Shown here: positions 1 to 8,908 of the stretch, in pieces | Position numbering within the stretch: position 1 is the first letter of the stretch | How the letters are laid out: every line of letters begins with the position of its first letter | Source: Flavobacterium rivuli WB 3.3-2 = DSM 21788 | Lineage (GTDB): Bacteria; Bacteroidota; Bacteroidia; Flavobacteriales; Flavobacteriaceae | Direction: 5' to 3' | Assembly (NCBI RefSeq): GCF_000378485.1 | Contig: NZ_KB899970.1 | Span: 248,001 to 312,000 of the forward strand | DNA length: 64,000 bases | Program-made: the position numbers and the translations under genes | Notes under the pieces: model-generated | Databases searched by the model: none | The model's input: the letters and a program-made list of their open reading frames with translations, nothing else | Told to the model about the DNA's origin: nothing

Positions 1-1
1 T

Positions 2-904
2 GCGGCACTGGTAATAAGTTTTATAGGTTTTGAAAGCCTGCGTATAGACGACCCTTACAAATACGACAAGCCATTTAAAGTATTACTGCGCACAGATGCT
101 ATTTCTTTGCAGGAAGTGGTTATTACCAAGGGAGGTCCTTTTTCGCGCAAGCAGATGCTGCGGGTTTTCAGGGAGCAGTTTTTAGGAAAGTCTAAAGCAG
201 GTTCATCCTGTAAAATTGAGAATGAAGACGATATAAACCTTTATTATGATACTGCTACTAATACACTAAATGCAAGGGCTTATAAGCCACTGCGCATTAC
301 AAATAAAAGGCTGGAGTATACCGTAAATTTCGACCTTAAGGGATTTTCGGTTGGGTATAATACCACAAGCCTGGACAATCTTTATTTAAACCGCAGTTAT
401 TTTGAAGGAACAACCTTTTTTACAGATACATCTAAAAAAGGCAGTGCCGATAAAAAACGTAAAGAGGCTTACCTTGGGTCGGCGGTGCATTTCATGAAAA
501 CCGTTGCGGCTAATGACTGGCAAGAGCAAAAGTTTGATTTGTATGTAGATAGCTGGCGGGATAATCCTGATAAATATTTTGAAATTACCGATAGCCTTAA
601 TTTTAAAAAAGTAACACTTGTTGATTTACCAAACAGTGTGAAAAAAGCAAGGGCAGAAAGGGAAAAATATAGTGTTAATGTGCTTAAGAAAAAAGGGGAA
701 CAGGCTAAAGGAAAAAACAGCGATGTGCGTTTTGCGATTTTATATAATAAAAAAGAACAATCAGGCATTACTATGAACAATGGCCATTTTTATATTGACC
801 AAAACGGACTTTTTTTTCCTATAGATGAACTTATGTTTGCAGGCCACATGGGCGAACTTAAGGCCGGCGACCTTTTACCGGCCGACTATAAATACACGCC
901 TTAG
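2..904 (+). CDS. carboxypeptidase-like regulatory domain protein, C-terminal part (partial)
   Basis: The reading frame is open from the left edge of the window, so the N-terminus is missing. A TTG at 107 could serve as a start, but the frame continues upstream with sensible residues (VISFIGFESL), so it is treated as internal. The visible part begins with the last strands of what looks like a CarboxypepD_reg-like beta-sandwich, typical of flavobacterial envelope proteins. About 270 residues of a family-specific region follow, with LRITNKRLEYTV and AANDWQEQKF. No TonB plug or barrel is seen. An envelope or periplasmic location is inferred from the family; the function is unknown. It is transcribed in the same direction as the CoA-binding gene 70 bases downstream. 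Confidence 0.7.
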   Translation, partial: AALVISFIGFESLRIDDPYKYDKPFKVLLRTDAISLQEVVITKGGPFSRKQMLRVFREQFLGKSKAGSSCKIENEDDINLYYDTATNTLNARAYKPLRITNKRLEYTVNFDLKGFSVGYNTTSLDNLYLNRSYFEGTTFFTDTSKKGSADKKRKEAYLGSAVHFMKTVAANDWQEQKFDLYVDSWRDNPDKYFEITDSLNFKKVTLVDLPNSVKKARAEREKYSVNVLKKKGEQAKGKNSDVRFAILYNKKEQSGITMNNGHFYIDQNGLFFPIDELMFAGHMGELKAGDLLPADYKYTP

Positions 905-927
905 TGTGTTATTGTTAGCCTAAAATG

Positions 928-958
928 TTGGTATATGGGTACGGTTTTGGTATATTTA
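928..958 (+). promoter_or_regulatory. Bacteroidetes-type promoter for the CoA-binding gene
   Basis: TTG at 928-930, a 20-base spacer, then TATATTTA at 951-958. This fits the flavobacterial TTG/TAnnTTTG arrangement with one change in the last base. The predicted transcript would start about 10 bases before the ATG at 975. Confidence 0.45.
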
Positions 959-974
959 TGTAAACTAAAAAACT

Positions 975-1340
975 ATGAAAACTAAAAAAACACTGGTTAT
1001 GGGTGCTTCTACAGAGCCCGGCCGTTATTCATACAAAGCTGTAAAAATGTTGCAACGCTTTGGTCACCCCGTTGTGGCGCTCGGAAAGAAAGAAGATAAT
1101 CTTGACGGTATTAAAATAGAAAAAGGGCAGGTGCCGTTTGATGATGTAGATACCGTTACACTATACCTTAACCCAATGAACCAAAAGCAGTATTACGACT
1201 ACATTGTAGGGCTAAAACCCGAACGCGTAATATTTAATCCCGGTACAGAGAACCCTGATCTTTATAAGCTTTTAAAAGATAATAATATTGATATAGAAGT
1301 GGGCTGTACACTGGTTATGCTCTCGATAAATCAGTATTAA
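975..1340 (+). CDS. CoA-binding domain protein (YccU-like)
   Basis: A 121-residue single-domain protein with a Rossmann-type CoA_binding fold. The glycine-rich turn MGASTEPGRYS at residues 9-19 and the segment VIFNPGTENP around residue 85 match small stand-alone CoA-binding proteins of the YccU group. These are cytosolic, and their precise role is not established. The ATG at 975 follows an A-rich leader and a good promoter. It converges with the symporter gene; the 240 bases between them hold a large inverted-repeat element. Confidence 0.85.
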   Translation: MKTKKTLVMGASTEPGRYSYKAVKMLQRFGHPVVALGKKEDNLDGIKIEKGQVPFDDVDTVTLYLNPMNQKQYYDYIVGLKPERVIFNPGTENPDLYKLLKDNNIDIEVGCTLVMLSINQY

Positions 1341-1379
1341 TATCATTTAGCCTACAACTTTTAATATGATTTTGAAATT

Positions 1380-1560
1380 TACCACAAAGTGCAAAAGGTT
1401 ATCACGAAGATCACAAGGCTTTATAGAATTTTAGGCTTGTTCCAAGCTACGGTGTGCACTAAGCGTTGTGTCCTTCAATCCTGTTAAGGATTGGTATCTT
1501 TGTATAAAATTCAAATATTCGCTTTGTGCACTTAGTGATAACCCTTTGCACTTTGTGGTA
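1380..1560. repeat. inverted-repeat element, about 180 bp (MITE/REP-like)
   Basis: Arms at 1380-1405 and 1535-1560 are reverse complements with one mismatch over 26 bases, and weaker pairing extends inward to about 1419 and 1521. The centre holds a smaller hairpin, caatcc/ggattg, near 1477-1494. The arms are built from CACAAAGTGCA-type words. It lies between two convergent genes, so it could also act as a bidirectional terminator. No ORF lies inside. Degenerate repeats of this word type are, from memory, common between flavobacterial genes; copy number cannot be judged here. Confidence 0.7.
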
Positions 1561-1581
1561 AAAATTACATTACATAAAAAA

Positions 1582-3093
1582 TTACTCTGAACGAGTAATA
1601 GATGTAAGCTGTTGCTTTTTACTTATGGTAAGTACTAACAGAAAGGTAATTAACCCGTTTACAATTATAAGCTCGTTATCAAAAACATATCCGCTCAACC
1701 ATTCTTTAGAGTAAGTAGCTATAAAATAAGTAAGGGCAGGAGAGAGTACGCATATAAAAGGAACAAGCTTGTCTTTTACGGCAAGTTTTTTCATGAATAG
1801 ACCAAACGAATACAGCCCTAATAGTGGGCCATACGTATATGATGCTATCCTGAAGATCATGCTTACTACCGATTTATCGTTAAGTGAATTAAATATAATT
1901 ATTACCACAAACATTAATAGCGAAAAAGCAACGTGTACCAAATGCCTGTTCTTTACATTGTTTTTGTTGGCAAGATTTTCGGCTTTATCCATGCCTAAAA
2001 AGTCTACGCAAAATGAGGTAGTAAGTGCTGTAAGGGCAGAATCGGTAGTGGCAAAGGTGGCGGCGGTTAAGCCTAAAAGGAATATTACTGCCGGCACTAT
2101 GGTAAGGTAGTTAAAGGCAATTTCGGGGAAGAGTAAATCGGTGCGCGGCTTGCCCATTTCGGTAGGTACAGCAATGCCGTTTTTATTGGCATAGATGTAA
2201 AGCAAGGCTCCTACACCCAAAAAGAACAGGTTGATAATTACAAATATGCCTGTAAAGGTAAACATGTTTTTTTGTGCTTCGCCAATGTTCTTGCAGCTCA
2301 GGTTTTTTTGCATAAGGTCCTGGTCCAGCCCTACCATAGCAATGGTTACAAACATACCACCCAGTATTTGTTTTACAAAATGGAACTTGCTGGATATAAA
2401 GTCTTCAAAGAAAAATATTTTAGAATAGTTACTGTTCTTTACAGTTTCAAAAGCCTGGGGCAGGTTTAAATCAAGGCTGTCACAAATAAAGTAAATGGTG
2501 AAAAATACTGATGATACCAGGAACACTGTCTGCAAAGTATCGGTTATAATGATGGTTTTAAGTCCGCCCTTATACGTGTACGCAAATATGAGCAATAATG
2601 AAATTAATACGGTTGCCCAAAACGGTACACCAAAATCATCAAATACATAACGCTGCAATACAATTACCACAAGGTATAGCCTGAAAGCCGACCCAATGGT
2701 ACGGCTTATTAAAAATATCCCTGCCGATGTTTTGTAGCTGTAGTATCCCAGCCTGCCTTCAATATATCCGTAAATGGAGGTAAGGTTAAGCCGATAATAC
2801 AGGGGTAGTAATACTTTGGCAATAATTATAAAGCCTAACGCATTTCCTAAGATGAACTGAAAATATTTAAACTGCTCACCGCTGGGTGCGCCCACTTCGC
2901 CGGGAACTGAGATAAAAGTAACGCCAGATAAGGCTGTGCCTATCATCCCGAAGGCAACAAGGTACCATTTAGAATTTTTATTGGCCTTAAAAAACGTATC
3001 GTTGCTGCTGTCTTTTTTGCTCACAACACGCGATATGATTATAAGTATGCCAAAGTAAATTATTATTATAGCAAGTATAGTGGTAGAAGTCAT
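1582..3093 (-). CDS. sodium:solute symporter (SSS family)
   Basis: An integral inner-membrane carrier of the SSS/SLC5 type that would couple Na+ entry to uptake of an organic solute; the substrate cannot be named. Starting at 3093 gives 503 residues and about 13 hydrophobic segments. The family region near GMIGTALSGVTFISVPGEVG (around residues 49-68) lies in TM2, and GLDQDLMQKNLSC follows later. The frame is open to an ATG at 3129, but a strong promoter (-7 element at 3111-3118) lies inside that extension. The ATG at 3093, which starts MTSTTILAIIIIYFG as in relatives, is therefore preferred. The last gene before the recR side of the locus. Confidence 0.88.
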   Translation of the reverse strand: MTSTTILAIIIIYFGILIIISRVVSKKDSSNDTFFKANKNSKWYLVAFGMIGTALSGVTFISVPGEVGAPSGEQFKYFQFILGNALGFIIIAKVLLPLYYRLNLTSIYGYIEGRLGYYSYKTSAGIFLISRTIGSAFRLYLVVIVLQRYVFDDFGVPFWATVLISLLLIFAYTYKGGLKTIIITDTLQTVFLVSSVFFTIYFICDSLDLNLPQAFETVKNSNYSKIFFFEDFISSKFHFVKQILGGMFVTIAMVGLDQDLMQKNLSCKNIGEAQKNMFTFTGIFVIINLFFLGVGALLYIYANKNGIAVPTEMGKPRTDLLFPEIAFNYLTIVPAVIFLLGLTAATFATTDSALTALTTSFCVDFLGMDKAENLANKNNVKNRHLVHVAFSLLMFVVIIIFNSLNDKSVVSMIFRIASYTYGPLLGLYSFGLFMKKLAVKDKLVPFICVLSPALTYFIATYSKEWLSGYVFDNELIIVNGLITFLLVLTISKKQQLTSITRSE

Positions 3094-3110
3094 AATAAAG
3101 GTTTGTTGTA

Positions 3111-3140
3111 CAAAGCTACTATAAGCCATGAATTACACAA
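3111..3140 (-). promoter_or_regulatory. promoter of the symporter gene
   Basis: On the minus strand: TTG (3140-3138), exactly 19 bases, then TAGCTTTG (3118-3111), a perfect TAnnTTTG element. The transcript should begin near 3104, which leaves only the ATG at 3093 usable as start codon. Confidence 0.65.
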
Positions 3141-3214
3141 ATTAAACGAATTTTAATTTCATAAATTAGTGTTTAGTGCGGTAACGGCATCAGTAAATTA
3201 ACACACAGTTTTTG

Positions 3215-3222
3215 TACCTTTG
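3215..3222 (+). promoter_or_regulatory. -7 element of the recR promoter
   Basis: TACCTTTG matches TAnnTTTG perfectly and lies 8-15 bases before the recR ATG at 3230. No clear TTG is seen at the -33 position. The element overlaps the upstream TTG codon at 3212, which argues against that start. The transcript would be nearly leaderless. Confidence 0.5.
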
Positions 3223-3229
3223 CCATACT

Positions 3230-3850
3230 ATGGAAATGTCTTCTAAACTACTGGAAAAAGCGGTAGCCGAAATATCGCAACTGCCGGGAATAGGCAAGCG
3301 CACGGCACTGCGGTTAGCGCTGCATTTGCTTAAGCAACCCGAAGAACATACACGCCTCTTAACAGAATCGCTGCAAAAAATGCGTGAAGATATACGGTTT
3401 TGCAACAGCTGCCATAATATAAGCGATACTGATGTGTGCCTTATTTGTGCCAATACAAGCCGAGACAGGACAGTAATATGCGTGGTAGAAGATATACGCG
3501 ATGTAATGGCAATAGAAAACACGAGCCTTTTTAAGGGTATTTACCATGTGCTTGGTGGTAAAATATCGCCCATAGATGGTGTAGGCCCAAGCCAGCTTAA
3601 TATTGTTACCCTTATAGATAAAGTAAAGGCAGGTGGCGTTAAAGAACTTATTTTCGCGTTAAGCTCTACAATGGAGGGTGATACTACTAATTTTTACATA
3701 TACAGGCAAATAAAAGATTATAACATTATAACATCGGCTATTGCCAGAGGTATTGCTGTGGGCGACGAACTGGAATTTGCCGACGAGGTAACTCTGGGCA
3801 GGAGCATCATTCACAGGGTGCCATTTGAAAATTCTATCAGAAGCCTGTAA
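3230..3850 (+). CDS. recR: recombination protein RecR
   Basis: A 206-residue DNA-binding clamp-like protein of RecFOR recombinational repair. It has the helix-hairpin-helix region ([18 protein letters not shown], residues 17-34) and a four-cysteine zinc finger ([10 protein letters not shown] and VCLICAN, residues 57-76). A Toprim domain starts at [14 protein letters not shown] and includes [15 protein letters not shown]. Length is normal. The start [12 protein letters not shown] is chosen because homologues begin this way and the promoter overlaps the earlier TTG at 3212. It marks the left boundary of the polysaccharide locus. Confidence 0.95.
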   Translation: MEMSSKLLEKAVAEISQLPGIGKRTALRLALHLLKQPEEHTRLLTESLQKMREDIRFCNSCHNISDTDVCLICANTSRDRTVICVVEDIRDVMAIENTSLFKGIYHVLGGKISPIDGVGPSQLNIVTLIDKVKAGGVKELIFALSSTMEGDTTNFYIYRQIKDYNIITSAIARGIAVGDELEFADEVTLGRSIIHRVPFENSIRSL

Positions 3851-3880
3851 GAATTTAATATTTTACGAATAATATAACAT

Positions 3881-3946
3881 ATTGGTAAAATAGTAGTTTG
3901 TTAAATAGTGACTATATTTGTCACCAATTCGTACAAACTACTATTT
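3881..3946 (+). promoter_or_regulatory. promoter/operator with nested inverted repeats, head of polysaccharide locus
   Basis: Perfect 14-base inverted repeat arms lie at 3888-3901 and 3933-3946 (aaatagtagtttgt / acaaactactattt). Between them a second inverted repeat, gtgac/gtcac (3908-3924), frames the -7 element TATATTTG at 3913-3920. attggt (3881) and accaat (3923) form a third pair. No good TTG lies at the -33 position. The layout suggests a regulator-dependent promoter driving the locus from 3967; this is inference. Confidence 0.55.
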
Positions 3947-3966
3947 AGCAATCAACCACAATTTTA

Positions 3967-4968
3967 ATGCAGGCTAACTCTTCTATCAAAATTCTCATAA
4001 CCGGCGGCGCAGGATTTATAGGCTCAGCCCTTTGCGATAATTTTATAGATAAAGGTTACAGCGTTGTGTGCCTTGATAACCTTGCTACCGGGCATAAAAA
4101 AAATATAGAGCACCACTTGCAAAATCCTCTTTTTACATTTATAGAAGGGGATATTCGCAATATAGCCGATTGCCAAAAGGCAGTTACAGGCGCTCATTAT
4201 GTTTTGCATGAGGCAGCATTAGGATCTGTACCGCGATCACTTACAGACCCTGTTACAACTAACGATGTTAATGTAAGTGGGTTTTTAAACATGCTTGTTG
4301 CAAGCCGCGATGCCGGGGTTAGAAGGTTTGTGTATGCCGCGAGTTCATCTACTTACGGAGACAGCGAAGCACTGCCAAAGGTAGAAGACAAAATAGGCAA
4401 GCCACTATCGCCATACGCCATTACAAAATATGTAAACGAGCTGTATGCCGAAATTTTTAGTAAAACATACGGTATAGAAACTATAGGGTTACGCTACTTT
4501 AATGTTTTTGGGCGCAGGCAGGACCCTAACGGGGCTTATGCTGCCGTGATACCTAAATTTGTATCGCAGCTTATAAATCATGAAAGCCCGCTTGTAAACG
4601 GCGATGGCAATTTTTCGCGCGATTTTACGTATATAGATAATGTAGTGCACATGAACGAGCTTGCACTATTTACAAATAATCCGGAGGCTGTTAACACGGT
4701 GTACAATACCGCTTATGGTGATCGTACTACCCTTAATGATCTTTTAGGTTATCTTAAAAAATACCTTTCTGCTTACGACCCTGCTATTGCAAATATTGCA
4801 ATAACACATGGGCCTAACCGCAAAGGAGATATACCACACTCTTTAGCAAGTGTAAACAAAGCAAAACAGTTGCTGGGCTATGCTCCGCAATTTTCTATGG
4901 AGCAGGGCCTCAAAGAGGCAACAGGATGGTATTGGGATAATTTAAAAACCACACCCTCTACATACTAA
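3967..4968 (+). CDS. wbpP: UDP-N-acetylglucosamine 4-epimerase, WbpP/TviC type
   Basis: A 333-residue extended SDR. The NAD-binding motif GGAGFIGS is at residues 13-20, the serine patch YAASSSTYGD near 122, and the catalytic YxxxK (YAITK) near residue 150. The segment GRRQDPNGAYAAVIPKF is characteristic of the WbpP/TviC group, which interconverts UDP-GlcNAc/UDP-GalNAc or their uronic acids. It lies 7 bases before a WbpO/TviB-type dehydrogenase. The pair is expected to make UDP-GalNAcA in the cytosol. It is the first gene of the locus, behind the inverted-repeat promoter. Exact substrate preference is inferred from pairing. Confidence 0.85.
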   Translation: MQANSSIKILITGGAGFIGSALCDNFIDKGYSVVCLDNLATGHKKNIEHHLQNPLFTFIEGDIRNIADCQKAVTGAHYVLHEAALGSVPRSLTDPVTTNDVNVSGFLNMLVASRDAGVRRFVYAASSSTYGDSEALPKVEDKIGKPLSPYAITKYVNELYAEIFSKTYGIETIGLRYFNVFGRRQDPNGAYAAVIPKFVSQLINHESPLVNGDGNFSRDFTYIDNVVHMNELALFTNNPEAVNTVYNTAYGDRTTLNDLLGYLKKYLSAYDPAIANIAITHGPNRKGDIPHSLASVNKAKQLLGYAPQFSMEQGLKEATGWYWDNLKTTPSTY

Positions 4969-4975
4969 TTAAAGA

Positions 4976-6247
4976 ATGAAAATAGCAATTATAGGTTTAG
5001 GTTATGTAGGTTTGCCGCTGGCGGTATTAATGTCTAAAAAATATCCAACGATAGGTTTTGATATTAAGGAAGGCCGCATTGCCGAGCTTAACCAGGGAGA
5101 AGACGTAACCCGGGAGATAGAAAGCGATGTTTTAAAGCAGGCACTGGCAAATTACAACACTACCGATAACGGATTGCTTTGCACCGATAATCCTGATGAA
5201 CTTGCCGATTGTAATTATTATATAGTTACCGTACCCACACCTGTAGATAAAAATAACAGGCCTAACCTTAAAGCACTGTACCGCGCAAGCGAAGTAGTAG
5301 GTAAGGTACTTAAAAAAGGCGATATTGTTATATACGAATCTACCGTTTATCCCGGTGTTACCGAAGATGAATGTGTGCCGGTATTGGAAAAAGTAAGCGG
5401 ACTAACTTTTAACGTCGATTTTTTTGCAGGCTATTCTCCAGAGAGGATAAACCCCGGAGATAAAGAGCATACAGTAGAGAAAATAGTTAAAGTAACGGCA
5501 GGCTCTACACCGGAGGCAGCTACAATGGTAGACGACCTTTATAAATCGGTTATTACAGCCGGTACCCATAAGGCGCCGTCTATTAAAGTGGCCGAAGCGG
5601 CAAAGGTTATAGAAAATTCGCAACGCGATATTAATATTGCTTTTGTAAATGAGCTTTCAAAAATATTTAACCTTTTAGATATAGATACACAGGCGGTTTT
5701 AGAAGCTGCAGGTACAAAATGGAATTTTCTTCCGTTTAAACCGGGGCTTGTGGGTGGCCACTGCATAGGGGTAGACCCATATTACCTGGCACAAAAAGCG
5801 CAGGAGGCAGGCTATCATCCAGAGATTATCCTTGCCGGCAGGAGGCTTAACGACAGCATGGGCGACTATGTTGCGTCTCAGGTGGTTAAGCTCATGATAA
5901 AGAGATGTGTAATTGTAAATGGCGCTAAACTGCTTATGTTAGGGGTTACATTTAAGGAGAACTGTACCGATGTGCGTAACACAAAAATTGTAGACGTCAT
6001 AAAGGCACTAAATGATTATGGCATTGCTGTAACGGTATACGACCCGTGGGCTAATCCTGCTGAAGTAAAGCATGAGTATGGCCTCGAAACAACGGATAAG
6101 CTGCCGAAAGAAACTTATGACGCTATTGTTCTGGGCGTAGCCCATGCTGCATTTTTAGATATGGATTTGTCATTATTGCAAAAGCCGGATAGTGTTATTT
6201 ACGATGTTAAGGGCGTCTTAGGGAAAAAAGCACACGCGCAGTTATAA
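4976..6247 (+). CDS. wbpO: nucleotide-sugar dehydrogenase, WbpO/TviB type
   Basis: A 423-residue member of the UDP-glucose/GDP-mannose dehydrogenase family. The N-terminal NAD-binding turn [10 protein letters not shown] is at residues 7-16. The catalytic cysteine is in [12 protein letters not shown] near residue 263, and the C-terminal UDP-binding domain contains [13 protein letters not shown]. These features match the group oxidising UDP-GlcNAc or UDP-GalNAc to the uronic acid by two NAD-dependent steps. It is co-transcribed with the 4-epimerase and clearly differs from the second dehydrogenase at 6398, so it is not a duplicate. Confidence 0.87.
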   Translation: MKIAIIGLGYVGLPLAVLMSKKYPTIGFDIKEGRIAELNQGEDVTREIESDVLKQALANYNTTDNGLLCTDNPDELADCNYYIVTVPTPVDKNNRPNLKALYRASEVVGKVLKKGDIVIYESTVYPGVTEDECVPVLEKVSGLTFNVDFFAGYSPERINPGDKEHTVEKIVKVTAGSTPEAATMVDDLYKSVITAGTHKAPSIKVAEAAKVIENSQRDINIAFVNELSKIFNLLDIDTQAVLEAAGTKWNFLPFKPGLVGGHCIGVDPYYLAQKAQEAGYHPEIILAGRRLNDSMGDYVASQVVKLMIKRCVIVNGAKLLMLGVTFKENCTDVRNTKIVDVIKALNDYGIAVTVYDPWANPAEVKHEYGLETTDKLPKETYDAIVLGVAHAAFLDMDLSLLQKPDSVIYDVKGVLGKKAHAQL

Positions 6248-6258
6248 AAACAGCATGA

Positions 6259-6274
6259 ATTATAACGTTATAAT
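6259..6274. promoter_or_regulatory. 16-bp perfect palindrome upstream of ugd
   Basis: attataacgttataat reads the same on both strands. It lies just after the dehydrogenase stop and about 55 bases before the ugd promoter. It could be an operator or a weak transcript-end hairpin, or chance in AT-rich DNA. Confidence 0.25.
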
Positions 6275-6315
6275 GTTAAAAACATGAAAATTATTCTGTA
6301 ACGCTGCTGTGTTTA

Positions 6316-6348
6316 TTGATTATTTTTTGGAAAAAAAATGTATTTTTG
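6316..6348 (+). promoter_or_regulatory. promoter of ugd
   Basis: TTG at 6316-6318, 22 bases, then TATTTTTG at 6341-6348 (TAnnTTTG). The predicted leader is about 40 bases. This separates ugd and the following genes from the first two genes. Confidence 0.45.
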
Positions 6349-6397
6349 CACATCATAAAATTTTATTAAATTTTTTTATATATCAACCAATAATAAC

Positions 6398-7795
6398 ATG
6401 GGAAATAAAATTACGAATATCTGTTGTATAGGTGCAGGATATGTGGGAGGCCCCACGATGGCAGTAATTGCTGCAAAGTGTCCACACATAAAAGTGACCA
6501 TTGTTGATTTAAATGTTGCTCGTATAGCGGCATGGAATGATGAAAATTTAGACAACCTTCCGGTTTATGAGCCGGGCCTTGCAGAAATTGTTTCTCAGGC
6601 AAGGGGGCGCAACCTTTTCTTTACTACAGAGGTAGAAAAAGCTATAGATGAGGCCCAGATGATATTTATATCTGTAAATACACCAACAAAAACTTACGGT
6701 TTAGGTAAAGGTAAAGCAGCCGACCTTAAATATATAGAGCTTTGTGCAAGGCAAATCGCTGCAGTTTCTAAAAATGATAAAATTGTAGTTGAAAAATCTA
6801 CACTTCCTGTACGTACTGCAGAGGCTGTAAGGAGTATTCTTGATAACACAGGTAACGGTGTTAAATTCCAGATACTTTCTAACCCTGAATTCCTTGCAGA
6901 AGGTACAGCGGTAGAAGATCTTCTTAGCCCTGACAGGGTACTTATAGGTGGTGATACCGACGAAGAAGGACAGGCTGCTATTAAAGCACTTGCCGATGTA
7001 TATGCAGAGTGGATACCAAGAGAGCGCATACTTACTACAAACGTATGGTCATCTGAGCTTTCTAAGCTTACTGCAAATGCATTCCTTGCACAAAGGGTTT
7101 CGTCTATCAATGCAATGTCTGAACTTTGCGAGAAAACAGGCGCCGATGTTAATGAGGTGGCACGTGCCATAGGTATGGATAGCCGTATAGGCCCTAAATT
7201 CCTTAAAGCATCTGTAGGTTTTGGTGGTTCATGTTTCCAAAAGGATATCCTTAACCTTGTTTACATTGCTAAGTCTTATGGGCTTAACGAAGTGGCAGAT
7301 TATTGGGAACAGGTTGTTATTATGAACGATCACCAAAAAGTACGTTTTGCAGCTAAGATCGTTAAAACATTGTATAATACAGTTTCCGGTAAAAAAATCG
7401 CTTTCTTAGGTTGGGCGTTTAAAAAAGACACTAACGATACAAGAGAGTCTGCAGCTATACAGGTGGCAGATGAGCTATTGTACGAGCAGGCTAACATAGC
7501 AGTATTTGACCCTAAAGTTGAGGAAGATAAAATACAAGCCGACCTTAATTATTTAGACACAAGGACTAAAGAAGAGAATGCAAAATTAGCTACAGCTTTT
7601 CAGGATCCTTATGAGGCTTGTAAAGATGCTCATGCTATTGCTGTACTTACAGAGTGGGATGAGTTTAAAGAATATGACTGGCAACGTATTTATGACAATA
7701 TGAAAAAACCTGCTTTTGTGTTTGACGGCAGGGCTATATTAGATGGTAAAAAACTTACAGATATAGGTTTTGTTTTCCATGTAATAGGAAAATAA
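6398..7795 (+). CDS. ugd: UDP-glucose 6-dehydrogenase
   Basis: A 465-residue enzyme, close in length and motifs to the eukaryote-like UGDH group. It has the NAD-binding turn [11 protein letters not shown] (residues 11-21), the substrate segment [12 protein letters not shown], and the catalytic cysteine in [11 protein letters not shown] near residue 279. [14 protein letters not shown] sits in the C-terminal domain. It oxidises UDP-glucose to UDP-glucuronate, which can be used directly or passed to the UDP-glucuronate decarboxylase at 31431 to make UDP-xylose. Its base composition is a little less AT-rich than the flippase and polymerase genes. It has its own promoter. Confidence 0.93.
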   Translation: MGNKITNICCIGAGYVGGPTMAVIAAKCPHIKVTIVDLNVARIAAWNDENLDNLPVYEPGLAEIVSQARGRNLFFTTEVEKAIDEAQMIFISVNTPTKTYGLGKGKAADLKYIELCARQIAAVSKNDKIVVEKSTLPVRTAEAVRSILDNTGNGVKFQILSNPEFLAEGTAVEDLLSPDRVLIGGDTDEEGQAAIKALADVYAEWIPRERILTTNVWSSELSKLTANAFLAQRVSSINAMSELCEKTGADVNEVARAIGMDSRIGPKFLKASVGFGGSCFQKDILNLVYIAKSYGLNEVADYWEQVVIMNDHQKVRFAAKIVKTLYNTVSGKKIAFLGWAFKKDTNDTRESAAIQVADELLYEQANIAVFDPKVEEDKIQADLNYLDTRTKEENAKLATAFQDPYEACKDAHAIAVLTEWDEFKEYDWQRIYDNMKKPAFVFDGRAILDGKKLTDIGFVFHVIGK

Positions 7796-7836
7796 TTAAT
7801 TGTAAGGTGTTTATACTGAAGTGGTAATTTATTAAG

Positions 7837-8898
7837 ATGAAAAAAATACTTATTACCGGCGGTGCCGGGTTTATAGGTTCTCATGTTGTGAGGCGGTTTG
7901 TAACCCAATATCCTGATTATGAAATTTATAATCTGGACGCCTTAACTTATGCCGGTAATCTTGAAAATATAAAAGATATACAGGATAGTACTAATTACAC
8001 TTTTTTAAAAGGCGATATTACAGATAAGGCACTGGTGGATGGGCTTTTTTCTGAATATCGTTTTGATGGGGTTATACACCTTGCGGCAGAGTCGCATGTA
8101 GACCGCTCTATTACAAACCCGCTTGCTTTTGTAACTACAAATGTTATAGGTACCATGAACCTGCTTAATGCTTTTAAAAGCTTATGGGCGGGCAACTGGG
8201 AAGGCAAAAGGTTTTATCATATAAGTACCGATGAGGTTTATGGAACGTTAGGTGCCGAAGGTTTGTTTACAGAAACTACCCCTTATGCACCTAATTCTCC
8301 CTACTCGGCATCTAAGGCATCGTCAGATCATTTTGTGCGTGCTTATGGAGAAACGTATGGGCTGCCTTATGTTATTACAAACTGTTCTAACAATTATGGT
8401 CCCAATCATTTTCCGGAAAAATTAATTCCGCTTTTTATAAACAATATTATAGAAAATAAATCGCTGCCTGTATATGGTAACGGTAAATATACCCGCGACT
8501 GGCTTTTTGTAAAAGACCACGCTGTAGCTATAGATATTGCTTTTCATAAAGGTAAAGATTTTGAAACATACAATATTGGCGGTTTTAATGAGTGGCAAAA
8601 TATAGACCTTGTAAAGCTGTTGTGCAGTATTATGGACAAAAAGCTAAACAGGGAAAGTGGCAGCAGCGAGAAACTGATAACATATGTGACTGACAGGCCC
8701 GGACATGATTTAAGATATGCCATAGATGCATCAAAAATTAAAAATGAACTGGGGTGGGAACCCTCTGTAACTTTTGAGCAGGGACTGGATATAACGGTAG
8801 ACTGGTTTTTGCAAAATGAAGACTGGCTTAAAAATGTTACATCCGGCGATTATACAAGATATTACGAAATGCAGTATACTGATAAGCAAAGCAAATAA
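7837..8898 (+). CDS. rfbB: dTDP-glucose 4,6-dehydratase
   Basis: A 353-residue SDR of normal length. It has [11 protein letters not shown] (residues 8-18), the active-site STDEVYGTLG, YSASKASSDH with the catalytic YxxxK near 156, and CSNNYGP. It converts dTDP-glucose to dTDP-4-keto-6-deoxyglucose. It is followed 10 bases later by rfbA. No rfbC (epimerase) or rfbD (reductase) occurs in the window, so the product may be rhamnose only if those genes lie elsewhere; otherwise a 4-keto sugar is diverted to an amino sugar. Confidence 0.95.
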   Translation: MKKILITGGAGFIGSHVVRRFVTQYPDYEIYNLDALTYAGNLENIKDIQDSTNYTFLKGDITDKALVDGLFSEYRFDGVIHLAAESHVDRSITNPLAFVTTNVIGTMNLLNAFKSLWAGNWEGKRFYHISTDEVYGTLGAEGLFTETTPYAPNSPYSASKASSDHFVRAYGETYGLPYVITNCSNNYGPNHFPEKLIPLFINNIIENKSLPVYGNGKYTRDWLFVKDHAVAIDIAFHKGKDFETYNIGGFNEWQNIDLVKLLCSIMDKKLNRESGSSEKLITYVTDRPGHDLRYAIDASKIKNELGWEPSVTFEQGLDITVDWFLQNEDWLKNVTSGDYTRYYEMQYTDKQSK

Positions 8899-8908
8899 GT
8901 AAAGGTTA

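Noticed and set aside
3212-3229. TTG start giving RecR six more residues
   Set aside because: The codon overlaps the -7 promoter element TACCTTTG, and the extra residues are not found in RecR proteins.
6694-7170. 158-codon minus-strand frame inside ugd
   Set aside because: Antisense shadow of a strongly conserved gene; no promoter and no recognisable family.
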